Positions 27,204 through 35,182 of a DNA stretch of 64,000 nt are shown here, one piece after another. The notes under the pieces are model-generated. The model was not told where the DNA came from, did no database searches, and saw nothing but the letters and a program-made list of their open reading frames with translations. The position numbers were made by a program, and so were the translations under genes. How positions within the stretch are numbered: position 1 is the first letter of the stretch; each line of letters begins with the position of its first letter. This DNA is from Anseongella ginsenosidimutans (GTDB lineage: Bacteria > Bacteroidota > Bacteroidia > Sphingobacteriales > Sphingobacteriaceae): the NCBI RefSeq assembly GCF_008033235.1, contig NZ_CP042432.1, positions 1,054,001-1,118,000 on the forward strand. The letters run 5' to 3'.

Positions 27204-28621
27204 TTAGTTGCCTGTAGTATGCCTGTAATTGTATTGAGCTTGCAGCAGGCGGATCTTATGCAGGATCAGGGTTTGCCTTGCTAGGTTTTCCGCGTTTAAT
27301 TGGTTAATGTAATCATGCGTGGTGATAACCCCGTTCTCCAGCTGGGCTTCCGCTGCCTTCCTTACCGAAGCGCGCAGTTTTATGGCTTTTTCATCCTCTG
27401 CTATCAACTCGCGGTATTTTCTTATTTCTTCATTTTCCTGCCGCATGGAAAGGTGGGTATTAAGCAGGAAGGTTTCCTTCTCAAGATCTATCGTCTTACG
27501 CCTGATCTCCAGGTTCCGCTTGTCGTTCTTTAAGGTATAAAGACTGCCGAAGTTCCAGGTCAGGCGGGCGCCCGTAATATACCAGGGGCTGAAATCATCC
27601 GCTATGAAGTTCAGGGTAGGCCTGCCATAGGCGCCCTGGAAAAAGGCGCTCAGCTTCGGCCGGTAAGCTGTTCGCAATTTCTTTTCTTCCACCTCCAGCA
27701 GGTCCTTTTGAAGCTGGTAAAGTTCCAGTTCGGGCCGGTTAATAACGGGTTCCGGGACTGCCGCCGCAGGCATTGTCAGCCTGGTGCTGTCCCCCAGCTC
27801 CCTGTCAATGAGGAGGCCCAGCATGTGAAGGTATGCCTTCCGGTTGCTGTGGAACTGAATGCTGGCCATGTTTGCATTAATAATTTCGGCTTTTATCTCG
27901 TCCAGATTGCTCAGGAAGGCCGTTCCGTATTTCAGGGCTGCTGCGACTTTTTGGGCAGAACTTTCCAGGTCCGCTTTCCGCGTCTCGTTTTGCCTGAGCT
28001 GTTCTTCCATAAGCAGGATCGAAAAATAAACCTGGTTTACGCGTTCGTTCAGTGCATGAAGCGCTACCTCCACCTGCTGTTTTTCAAGTGCATCGCCAGC
28101 CTTTATCGCAGCCCGCCGGTTACTGATGGCTCCCCCGTCGTAAAGTGTCTGATTTACCTCTGCGGTTATTTTATACTGGTCTTTACTGAGCGAGGGAACG
28201 CTGACGCCGGGCGGTAATGCGCCTCCAAGCGCATCGGAAAAATTAACGGTTCCGGACTGGTAGCTGGCCTGGCCGCTGATACTGAGCTGCGGGAGATACA
28301 GGCGGGAGGCATTGGCCAGGGAATACGTACTGCTTTTGCTGATCAAATCCAGCTTTTTTATAAGCGGGTAATTTTCCCGGGCCAGCGCATGACATTCTTC
28401 GAGCGTAAGCGGCCCGTCTGCCGGGCCAGATGGCTGCTGCCTGGTCCCCGGGCGAGAGGGCTGCTGCCCGTCCGCCGGGCCAGACAGTTGCTGTCCGCGA
28501 GTCATTGGAACGTTGGTGAGCCCTGCAGGCTGGCTCATTAAGAGGGAAGGCTGACTTACCAGGAAAACTCCCCCAACAATGCAATTGCCAGCCGCTTCTG
28601 TATCGGAATTTGCTTAATCAT
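27204..28621 (-). CDS. TolC-family outer-membrane efflux protein, frameshifted near start
   Basis: Outer-membrane efflux channel with two TolC-like halves: L-T-L-E-E-C-H-A-L-A-R-E-N-Y-P at the mature start, then long helices rich in Gln/Glu/Arg. The true start is ATG 28621, giving a signal peptide M-I-K-Q-I-P-I-Q-K-R. The frame then breaks at a C5 run (28570-28574); one extra base restores G-G-V-F-L-V-S-Q-P and a 472-residue protein. Just after the signal, three 27-bp repeats encode nine-residue units starting Q-Q-x-S (28413-28493). A TetR-type operator precedes the gene at 28640-28655. Confidence 0.87.
28413..28493. repeat. Three 27-bp tandem repeats in the TolC gene
   Basis: Units at 28413-28439, 28440-28466 and 28467-28493, each ending TTGCTG or GCTGCTG on the plus strand. 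On the coding strand they give nine-residue units of form QQxSxPxxx. GC-rich, in frame, and located just after the signal peptide, where extra residues are likely tolerated. Confidence 0.7.
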
Positions 28622-28639
28622 CCTTTCTATTCATTTGGT

Positions 28640-28655
28640 TTAATCATTTGATTAA
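28640..28655. promoter_or_regulatory. TetR-type operator before the efflux genes
   Basis: Perfect 16-bp palindrome TTAATCATTTGATTAA, 19 bp upstream of the tolC ATG (28621) and just after the TetR stop. It shares TTAATCA-N2-TGATTAA with the palindrome in front of the TetR gene, so one dimeric repressor probably binds both. Confidence 0.7.
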
Positions 28656-28671
28656 TATACATGCAAAAAAA

Positions 28672-29310
28672 TCAGCTGGTTTCCAGCATTGTTTTTATCC
28701 AGCGGGGAATCAGCTTCTTTCTTTCTTCCATCAGTTTCCCGAAAGCTTCCTCTTCGAGGACCAGGGCTTCCCTGAAAACCGGGCGCGCCACAAAAGGAAA
28801 AACAATGAGCCCCAGCAGATTCATAATGAAATGCAGGGGATGCAGGTCCGGCCTTTTTTTCTTCAATTGTTCAATAAAAGTAGAATCCAGGATTCTTTTT
28901 ACCTCGAAGCCCTTGATAAAAGTGCCTGGGTTATTCCTGATCTCGCTTAATACAAAGAGCGGGAGGTCCGGGTTGCCGTTAATAGTATTGATGTAACTTT
29001 CGGCGATCAGTTCAAGTTTAGTTTCCAGTTTAGTGGCAGAATCGTTCATAAAAGGGATGAGTATGCCGAACAATTCACGCATCTTTTCAGCCATCACCTG
29101 GTGGAAGAGTTTTTCCTTGCTACGGAAATAATAGTTCAGCAGGGCAAGGTTTATGCCGGCCTCTTCCGCAATATCCCGGGTCCGGGTGCCGGCATATCCT
29201 TTTCGGGTAAAGACCTTCCTGGCCGCTTCTTTTATTTTTTCCTCGGTGGAAATTTTTTCTTCCGTGGAAGTTTTGCCTTCTTGTTTATCTGCGCCTTTTG
29301 CCATATCCAT
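28672..29310 (-). CDS. TetR-family transcriptional repressor
   Basis: 212-residue regulator. It has an N-terminal helix-turn-helix at about residues 25-70 with the family signature V-F-x-x-K-G-Y-A-G-T-x-x-x-D-I-A-E-E-A-G and L-N-Y-Y-F-R-S-K-E-K-L. The ligand-binding helical domain follows, resembling CerR/AcrR-like regulators. A charged repeat near the start (T-E-E-K-I-S-T-E-E-K-I) is slightly unusual. It heads the efflux operon: identical palindromes stand before its own promoter and before tolC, so it most likely represses itself and the pump until an inducer binds. Confidence 0.92.
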   Translation of the reverse strand: MDMAKGADKQEGKTSTEEKISTEEKIKEAARKVFTRKGYAGTRTRDIAEEAGINLALLNYYFRSKEKLFHQVMAEKMRELFGILIPFMNDSATKLETKLELIAESYINTINGNPDLPLFVLSEIRNNPGTFIKGFEVKRILDSTFIEQLKKKRPDLHPLHFIMNLLGLIVFPFVARPVFREALVLEEEAFGKLMEERKKLIPRWIKTMLETS

Positions 29311-29334
29311 GCTCCTTCCGCTATCTTATACCGG

Positions 29335-29366
29335 CAAAGATATAAATAAAGTTTGAGTTTAAGCAA
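29335..29366 (-). promoter_or_regulatory. Promoter of the TetR gene
   Basis: On the minus strand TTG-N21-TATCTTTG fits the Bacteroidota consensus (TTTG / TAnnTTTG). The -7 box is about 25 bp before the start codon. The palindromic operator lies 4 bp upstream of the -33 box. Confidence 0.6.
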
Positions 29367-29369
29367 GCA

Positions 29370-29389
29370 TTTTAATCAAATGATTAAAA
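29370..29389. promoter_or_regulatory. TetR-type operator before the TetR gene
   Basis: Perfect 20-bp palindrome TTTTAATCAAATGATTAAAA directly upstream of the TetR promoter. The core is shared with the site at 28640-28655, consistent with autoregulation. Confidence 0.7.
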
Positions 29390-29398
29390 CCGATGAAA

Positions 29399-31078
29399 TT
29401 ACCATACATGGTTTGCCCGGGCCCATTGCTGCCACAGGCTGTCCATGCGCTGCACGACTTCCGGATATTGTTCCGCCAGATTATTGGTTTCGGTCCGGTC
29501 TTCGCTCATTCGATATAATTCCCAGGGGCTTTTCCTGTCCGGCGCAACGAGTTTCCACTCCGAAGAGCGGACATAGCGGCCTCCCTCGTGTTCGTTGAAT
29601 AAGTAAGGATGCCCTTCGCGCTGCCTGCCTTCGAATACCGGTTTCAGGCTTTTTCCCTGCAGGGGCGTGATCTGCTGTCCATTATAGGTTTCCGGGTAGG
29701 CTGCCCCGGCGATATCAATGAAGGTGGCCATAAAGTCCATCACATGGCCTGTTTGCCTGGTCACGCTTCCTTTTTCCGCTTTTATTCCTTCCGGCCAGAA
29801 GGCGATCATTGGCGTGCGTACCCCTCCTTCAAAAGATTCCATTTTCCAGTACCTGAAGGGCGTATTGGCCACATTGGCCCACCGCTGGCCAATGGAGGCA
29901 TAGCTGGTCTGAGGCCCCGGCAGCACTTCTTTATCAACGGGATAAACTATTTTTTCACCGTCACGAGTTTGGCTTGGCCGGTCGAAGCCGGGGCCGTAGC
30001 GCATGCAGTTCTCCGGGCTGGCCCCGTTATCACTCAGGAAAACAATGAGGGTGTTTTCCAGCTCGCCGGTTTCTTTCAGGGCATCGATAATGCGGCCGAT
30101 CCCCTGGTCCATCCTGTCGATCATGGCTGCATGGACAGCCATAGCGCGGGCATCCCAGGCTTTATCGGGATTTTCTTCCCAGCTAAGCTCATCCTTCCAC
30201 CTCGGAGGCAGCGGATATGCGGACGAATCCAGTATGCCTTCTTCGATCAGCCGTTGATACCTCGCTTCCCGGATGGCCTCCCAGCCCGCTGTATAGGTGT
30301 CTTTATATTTTTCGATATCTTCCGGCAAGGCGTGCAGTGGCCAGTGCGGGGCCGTATGGGCTATGTACAGGAAAAACGGCCGGTCATCCCGCGCGAATTC
30401 CCGGATATAGGCCGAAGCCGTATCATTGATCGCATCCGTGTGATAATAGTTATCGGGAACTTCTCTTACCGCCTGTGTTCCGTTCACCAGGCTGAAAGGA
30501 TCAAAAAAATCCACCACGCCCCAGATATTGCCGTAATATTTTTCGAAGCCACGGTTAACCGGGTACTGCTCCAGCGGGGAGAATTCCGGGTGAAATTCCT
30601 GGTGATTGAGCCAGGCCAGCTGCTTTTCGGGGTTTTCCTGCACTACTGTATTGGATACATGCCATTTACCGGTCATTCCCGTATGATAACCCGCCGACTT
30701 CAATACTTCCGCGAGCGTAACCGAGCTTTTCAGCAGGTGGCCGCGATAGCCTTCCCGCTGTTCGTCCGTGGTCATATGACCGATCCCCGCCTGATGATTA
30801 TACAAACCGGTAAGCAGGGATGCCCGCGAAGGACAGCACCTGGATGTGTTATAAAATTGACTGAACCTTAGCCCGTTTTCCGCCAGTGAATCCAGGTGAG
30901 GGGTCTGTATTTCGCCTCCGTAACAGCCCAGGTCAGAGAATCCGAGATCATCCGCCATGATCAGCACGATATTGGGCCGGGAATCGCTGCTTCCGGAGTT
31001 CGGCCGGTTTGCCTGTTTTATCTGACATTGTGTAAAGAGAAAAATTGCCAGAGCGGCGGCCAGGGATGGAAATTTCAT
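29399..31078 (-). CDS. Type I arylsulfatase, exported lipoprotein
   Basis: 560-residue sulfatase (start M-K-F-P-S-L at 31078; signal peptide ends T-Q-C, Cys18). It has the metal-binding N-I-V-L-I-M-A-D-D-L-G near residues 37-46 and the FGly motif C-C-P-S-R, where Cys81 would be converted to formylglycine. Further motifs are G-K-W-H, T-A-P-H-W-P and the C-terminal G-x-W-K-L family pattern (S-E-W-K-L-V). It should hydrolyse sulfate esters in the periplasm or at the surface; substrate unknown. It needs an activating enzyme, and the FGE-like lipoprotein at 7733-8800 is the candidate in this window. No SusCD is adjacent. Confidence 0.92.
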   Translation of the reverse strand: MKFPSLAAALAIFLFTQCQIKQANRPNSGSSDSRPNIVLIMADDLGFSDLGCYGGEIQTPHLDSLAENGLRFSQFYNTSRCCPSRASLLTGLYNHQAGIGHMTTDEQREGYRGHLLKSSVTLAEVLKSAGYHTGMTGKWHVSNTVVQENPEKQLAWLNHQEFHPEFSPLEQYPVNRGFEKYYGNIWGVVDFFDPFSLVNGTQAVREVPDNYYHTDAINDTASAYIREFARDDRPFFLYIAHTAPHWPLHALPEDIEKYKDTYTAGWEAIREARYQRLIEEGILDSSAYPLPPRWKDELSWEENPDKAWDARAMAVHAAMIDRMDQGIGRIIDALKETGELENTLIVFLSDNGASPENCMRYGPGFDRPSQTRDGEKIVYPVDKEVLPGPQTSYASIGQRWANVANTPFRYWKMESFEGGVRTPMIAFWPEGIKAEKGSVTRQTGHVMDFMATFIDIAGAAYPETYNGQQITPLQGKSLKPVFEGRQREGHPYLFNEHEGGRYVRSSEWKLVAPDRKSPWELYRMSEDRTETNNLAEQYPEVVQRMDSLWQQWARANHVW

Positions 31079-31113
31079 ATTTATACTACGTTTACAAGGG
31101 TACAGTGCAGGTT

Positions 31114-31419
31114 TTACGGTGTTCGCGGAGAGAAAAATTCTACTTTCCCGCATTTGGGGCAAAGATATAAGTCAAATGATTCCCTGTTTAGGAAAATCTC
31201 GAAAATGTTCCCCAGTATGCCCATTCTTGCACCTTCGTGAAATCGGTAATTCCCGGAATAGATCATTGGTATTCCGCAGCGCAGGCAGTCGAGTTCTCTG
31301 GTTCCGGGCAAAGATTCCGTGATCTCCACCACTTTTCCCTGGCTGAGGCTGTAATTGCAATTCCAGCATAATTCAAAGTGATCTTCCATTTCCGAATTAC
31401 AGTTGGGGCAATTTTTCAT
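31114..31419 (-). CDS. Small zinc-ribbon protein
   Basis: 101-residue soluble protein with two Cys4 zinc-binding modules. C-P-N-C (residues 4-7) with C-W-N-C (about 18-21) makes the first; C-L-R-C (about 45-48) with C-P-K-C (about 87-90) the second. No other domain is visible. Such proteins in Bacteroidota are uncharacterised. It lies just upstream of, and in the same direction as, the sulfatase but 36 bp from its start and without obvious functional link. Confidence 0.72.
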   Translation of the reverse strand: MKNCPNCNSEMEDHFELCWNCNYSLSQGKVVEITESLPGTRELDCLRCGIPMIYSGNYRFHEGARMGILGNIFEIFLNRESFDLYLCPKCGKVEFFSPRTP

Positions 31420-31576
31420 GATTCAGGCGGTTTAAAATTTTTATCATACGGCGAAATCTAAAAGTAGGAATTTCCGAAGAAATAAAAAGCTGTCGCTTGA
31501 ATTGCCGGCTATGAGGCTTGTTGATGAATAGGAGATTTGCTGATGACAGCGTATATTTATTAAAAATGCGTAGCTC

Positions 31577-31948
31577 ATGAAACGTTTTGCTGGCCGGGCC
31601 GCTTACCCGGGCATGGTGGCTGGTGGCCTGCTTGCCATATTGGTTTTTTTCGCAGTTGTGGGTTTTAAGGTAAAAGAAGACCAGTTATCCCTTCAGGAAA
31701 CCTGGAAAAAATTTTCCGCCGCGCTGGTACTGCAGGATGCGGAAACACTGGAAGCATTATCCACGTCCTGTATTCGTTGCAGCGGATGCCTTTTGCCGCC
31801 TAAGAAAATACAGCGTATAACCAAGATCCAGTTCGGCATACACCTTCAGGCCGAACTGTTCGTACCATGGCAGGTTCCTGCGTGTGGAAGTTTCCAGGAA
31901 CATGGCGCGCCGCATCTCCTCGCTATGATCGATCAATTCCCGGAGTAA
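31577..31948 (+). CDS. Possible truncated exported protein overlapping an acetyltransferase gene
   Basis: Frame of 123 codons whose first 65 or so look like a real gene: a membrane anchor or signal (about residues 10-30), then L-Q-E-T-W-K-K-F-S-A-A-L-V-L-Q-D-A-E-T-L-E-A-L-S-T and a C-x2-C-x2-C cluster. From about 31790 on it runs antisense through the acetyltransferase gene and loses protein-like character. I read it as the 5' remnant of a gene cut by a rearrangement. It may not be expressed. Confidence 0.35.
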   Translation: MKRFAGRAAYPGMVAGGLLAILVFFAVVGFKVKEDQLSLQETWKKFSAALVLQDAETLEALSTSCIRCSGCLLPPKKIQRITKIQFGIHLQAELFVPWQVPACGSFQEHGAPHLLAMIDQFPE

Positions 31949-32362
31949 ACGACTGCCCGCGCCCCTGTGCTGCCGGCCGGGCTCGACTCCAATAAACCAC
32001 AGGTAGTACATAGGTTCCCGGGGCTGCGTTTTTTTGATGAGGGATTCCCGCCGGAGGACTTTTTTAATATTCCGTATACCCGTACCCGAACAGACCAACC
32101 TGGCGTCGAGGAAAACGGATCGCAGGGTCGTTTTCTTTTTATCGGGGTACATGACCAAAGCGCAGGCATTCCCGTCATGGGATAAAAATACGTCTCCAAA
32201 CGCGAAGCATACATCAAAAGAATAGTTCATCAAAGCCCGGATACGTTGCTTTCGCCTGGAATCCCGGGGAATCACATAATTAACGCTTTCGTTAGCGTCG
32301 AAGGCGCGGGTTAAAATATCCGCAACCCTGGTTTTGTCCCGGTAGCTTGCTTTTCTCATCAT
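31757..32362 (-). CDS. GNAT-family N-acetyltransferase
   Basis: 201-residue acetyltransferase-like protein. N-terminal R-V-A-D-I-L-T-R-A-F and the acetyl-CoA-binding core Y-Y-L-W-F-I-G-V-E-P-G-R-Q-H-R-G-A-G-S-R-L-L at about residues 115-136 (Q/R-x-x-G-x-G/A pattern) fit GNAT. The acceptor substrate is unknown. The last ten or so residues (A-S-A-A-T-N-T-G-R-G) look like read-through into foreign sequence, consistent with a junction near 31790 shared with the truncated plus-strand frame. Monocistronic as far as seen. Confidence 0.82.
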   Translation of the reverse strand: MMRKASYRDKTRVADILTRAFDANESVNYVIPRDSRRKQRIRALMNYSFDVCFAFGDVFLSHDGNACALVMYPDKKKTTLRSVFLDARLVCSGTGIRNIKKVLRRESLIKKTQPREPMYYLWFIGVEPGRQHRGAGSRLLRELIDHSEEMRRAMFLETSTRRNLPWYEQFGLKVYAELDLGYTLYFLRRQKASAATNTGRG

Positions 32363-32514
32363 ACTAAACAGGATCCTAATTTACGTTTTCCCTGTGATAA
32401 GGGTGCTTCTTCCCGGATTTGAAACCCGGCGGCTCCGGGCTCAGGCATCTTCTTTAAGATAAAAAGCGTATTTTTATATAAAGATGCCTTAGGCCTAAAC
32501 TAAACTTACATGAA

Positions 32515-32979
32515 ATGGATAAATTTTTACTTTTAACCGTCCTGGCGCTGTGTTGCACGGCTTGCGCCAGCCAAAAAAAACCGGCTTCGGTAGATCGCCC
32601 CGGAGATAGCAGAACCCGACAGCTGCAGTATATTGACGACAACGCCTATTTCCTCGAAGAATTAAGTGAGGAGGAAAGCTACGGATACCAGGAGTCCAAC
32701 CCTGTCAAAGTCGGCGGTGCAAAAGAAAAGGCCGGCCCCATGAATGAAAGACGTTTCTTAAATGCCCTATCAGGCCCCAACGGGGAAGAACTAAAGTATT
32801 TCAGGGCCGGCAGCTGCTGCCCGTTCAAAACTCCAGACGGCTTACTCGGAAATACAGGACTACTTGACCGCTACCGGGTATATTGGGAAGGAAGCAAGGA
32901 TACCCTGGATATCTATATTAATATGTACGACGAGGGCGATTTGAAAATCCCGGTCGGGCTCAATGGCAGGAAAAGGTAA
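32515..32979 (+). CDS. Small conserved lipoprotein of unknown function
   Basis: 154-residue lipoprotein (signal peptide with C-C-T-A-C, Cys17). The conserved-looking part holds N-P-V-K-V-G-G, N-E-R-R-F-L-N-A-L-x-G-P-N-G-E, G-S-C-C-P-F and a C-terminal Y-I-N-M-Y-D. I believe similar Bacteroidota proteins have sometimes been labelled as 2-dehydro-3-deoxyphosphooctonate aldolase, but no TIM-barrel aldolase could fit in this length, so that name should not be used. It stands alone between convergent genes. Confidence 0.75.
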   Translation: MDKFLLLTVLALCCTACASQKKPASVDRPGDSRTRQLQYIDDNAYFLEELSEEESYGYQESNPVKVGGAKEKAGPMNERRFLNALSGPNGEELKYFRAGSCCPFKTPDGLLGNTGLLDRYRVYWEGSKDTLDIYINMYDEGDLKIPVGLNGRKR

Positions 32980-33010
32980 GGAACGCCGGGCCATAAAGCC
33001 AACCTAGGGC

Positions 33011-34477
33011 CTAGAGCTTGCTGATCTTCGTCACAGTCGCCACAATGTCCTCTGCCAGCTTCCGTTGATTTTTCTCTGATGACAGAAAGGCCGCGTCCTG
33101 GTCATTAGAGATGAATCCCAGGTGCAGCATCACCGCGGGGCATACATTTTTCCGCAGTACCATAAAATTTGCTTTCCGTATAGTCGCAGGCATTTGCGAT
33201 AGCTTTAGATCTGAGGCGAACAGGCTGGAATAGTTTTCGGACAAATGGCTTTCCGTATTTTTTTCCGAGTAATAAACCTCCAGCCCCTTTGCTTCGGAAT
33301 TATTGTGGGAATTGACATGCAGCGAAAGGAACAGGTCTGCCTGGTGATCTTTTGCCACCTGAATACGCTCTTCCAAACTAGGTGCCTGGTCGTCCTGCCG
33401 CGTGTAGATAAATTTAATGGCGGGATCCTTATCTACGGCCTCAATGGCGTTGGCGATCTCCATTACCAGGTCCTTTTCCAGGAGGTCCTTTCCAACATTA
33501 TGTGCGCCGGCGTCACTGCCGCCGTGCCCGGGGTCTATTACCACGGTAAAAACGTTACTGCCAGGATCAGGGACGCTCATAGACGGAACGGCCTTAAACG
33601 AAACAACTACCAGCGTGGTCAATAAGGCGAAAACTGTAAGCGCCAGCTTGCGACCGAAACTGAAAACCGGGGATTTTGTACGATTCATCATGATGATTCT
33701 TTTTTTTATTAATATAAAATTAAAACCGCTCCCGGGCAGCGGATTGCACTGCCGCCGGGAACTAAGATCGATCAGTTTATAACAGTAGGAATCAACGCCG
33801 GACCGGCGGCTGGCGATGTGATCTGCACAATACTCATGGTTGGCGTGCAAAGCCTTCCGGTAACACCAAAGCAACGGGTTAAACCAGTAAAATATAAGCA
33901 AGCACTCGATAAATAAATTGTCCAGGGTATGGCCGTGGCTTACATGAATTTTTTCATGCAGGATAATATCCTCGTCAACTTGTCCATTCGTGTATGCTTC
34001 TTTGTTGACAATAACATACCGCCCGAAACAAAAGGGACTCACCGGCTGGTTCACAAGTGCAAGATGGACTCCGCTGTCAATATATTTTTCTGAGCGGCCA
34101 ATCAGCCTTTGAATGGCCAGCACATTTTTCAGGTAACGAAAAGCCATTACCAGTACACCGGTAGCATAGATGAAAAGGAGAACGAATAGAAAAAGTGAAC
34201 CCGGTACGCTTGTCGCATTAAGTTCTCCATTCGACGTCTTCGCAACCGTTCTCATCACCTGTATACCGCCTTCTATAAACTGACTGTGGCTGTCGTCAAA
34301 ATAATCGGGTTGAAAGAAGGCCGGCAGCGCCATGAATGGAACCACCAGTGAAAAGGCCATCGCCGCCAGCAGGAAAAACCGGTTAAACATAAAGCGTTTA
34401 TCCCTGGCGAAGAAAAGATCATAGCAAGCGTACAAAACCCCCAGGCTGATACTTGATTTAACGATGAAAGCGATCAT
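33011..34477 (-). CDS. BlaR1/M56 sensor protease fused to an amidase_3-like domain
   Basis: 488-residue inner-membrane protein. Residues 1-240 form an M56 (BlaR1-type) domain: membrane helices near 3-22, 33-52 and 92-113, then zinc motif H-E-K-I-H at 174-178 and the downstream N-H-E-Y-C-A-D segment. A last membrane helix at about 275-295 leads to an N-acetylmuramoyl-L-alanine amidase (Amidase_3-like) domain from about 308 to 488. Zinc ligands look intact: His318 (D-P-G-H-G-G), Glu334, His387 (S-L-H-V-N-S). The usual catalytic Glu of the L-V-E-x-G-F-L-S-N motif is His452 here, so activity is doubtful. By analogy with BlaR1 the amidase fold would be the external sensor. It overlaps blaI by 4 bp. 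Confidence 0.85.
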   Translation of the reverse strand: MIAFIVKSSISLGVLYACYDLFFARDKRFMFNRFFLLAAMAFSLVVPFMALPAFFQPDYFDDSHSQFIEGGIQVMRTVAKTSNGELNATSVPGSLFLFVLLFIYATGVLVMAFRYLKNVLAIQRLIGRSEKYIDSGVHLALVNQPVSPFCFGRYVIVNKEAYTNGQVDEDIILHEKIHVSHGHTLDNLFIECLLIFYWFNPLLWCYRKALHANHEYCADHIASRRSGVDSYCYKLIDLSSRRQCNPLPGSGFNFILIKKRIIMMNRTKSPVFSFGRKLALTVFALLTTLVVVSFKAVPSMSVPDPGSNVFTVVIDPGHGGSDAGAHNVGKDLLEKDLVMEIANAIEAVDKDPAIKFIYTRQDDQAPSLEERIQVAKDHQADLFLSLHVNSHNNSEAKGLEVYYSEKNTESHLSENYSSLFASDLKLSQMPATIRKANFMVLRKNVCPAVMLHLGFISNDQDAAFLSSEKNQRKLAEDIVATVTKISKL

Positions 34478-34848
34478 TGTTTTTTCTTTTCGATCCGATG
34501 TTCAATAAGGTCCTTCAGCTCCTCCAGCTCTTCTACCGAAAGGTCTGCCTTCGAGGCAAAGAAAGACGCGAACTGGGCCGTAGAATCGTCGAAGAAGTTT
34601 TTGATGAGCTGGTTTACATGGTCTTTGAAATATCCCGCCTTTTTTAGCTTCGGAAAGTATTCCCGTACTTTGCCATGCTGTGTAAAGCCTACATATCCCT
34701 TGCCGATCATTCGCGTAAGAATAGTGGCAATGGTCGTATATGCCGGCTTCGGATCCGGAAACGCTTCGACCAGATCTTTCATATACCCCTTTTCAAGCTT
34801 CCAGAGATGCTTCATGATCTGCTCTTCGGTTTTAGTGAGATTGCTCAT
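34474..34848 (-). CDS. blaI: BlaI/MecI-family transcriptional repressor
   Basis: 124-residue winged-helix repressor. L-T-K-T-E-E-Q-I-M-K-H-L-W-K-L-E-K-G and T-T-I-A-T-I-L-T-R-M-I-G-K-G-Y-V form the DNA-binding domain, and the C-terminal part is a dimerisation helix region. The family is inactivated by proteolysis triggered by the partner M56 protease, which is encoded next and overlaps by 4 bp (ATGA, 34474-34477). A near-perfect palindrome 20 bp upstream (34869-34884) is the likely autoregulatory operator. Confidence 0.9.
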   Translation of the reverse strand: MSNLTKTEEQIMKHLWKLEKGYMKDLVEAFPDPKPAYTTIATILTRMIGKGYVGFTQHGKVREYFPKLKKAGYFKDHVNQLIKNFFDDSTAQFASFFASKADLSVEELEELKDLIEHRIEKKKQ

Positions 34849-34868
34849 TACTATTCGAGTAGTTATTG

Positions 34869-34884
34869 TACTACGAATGTAGTA
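34869..34884. promoter_or_regulatory. BlaI operator
   Basis: Palindrome TACTACGAATGTAGTA with the TACTAC...GTAGTA half-sites typical of BlaI/MecI/CopY operators. A second half-site-like GTAGT lies at 34859-34863. The rest of the intergenic stretch to 35182 is AT-rich; I see nothing else in it. Confidence 0.7.
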
Positions 34885-35182
34885 ATAAAAATGGAATAAA
34901 TAAGCGCGCAGCTAAATTTTTTTTTCAGAAAGTGTTGATGTTGGGTTCCCGATGCAGGAGATTGATCATTTGAGCGTGGCTTTCAGCTATTTCCTTTTAT
35001 CATCTTTCGTTAGCATTAGACTGAGGAGAGTTTTGGGTCTTAACTTTTTTATCGATATTCGGACTATTAAAATCTCTTTATAAATATCACTTTCTCAATT
35101 CACAGGCCAGGCGACTGTTCTGTGAGATCCTGCTATTCAAGTCGGCAGCGAATAATTATTGAAATGATATTTTATAAAGAGC

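Noticed and set aside
29609-30871. Plus-strand frame of 420 codons opposite the sulfatase
   Set aside because: The minus strand carries all sulfatase motifs; the plus frame has no recognisable motif or gene-like start.
32515-32979. Labelling the small lipoprotein as 2-dehydro-3-deoxyphosphooctonate aldolase
   Set aside because: At 154 residues with a lipoprotein signal it cannot hold an aldolase barrel; no aldolase motif is present.
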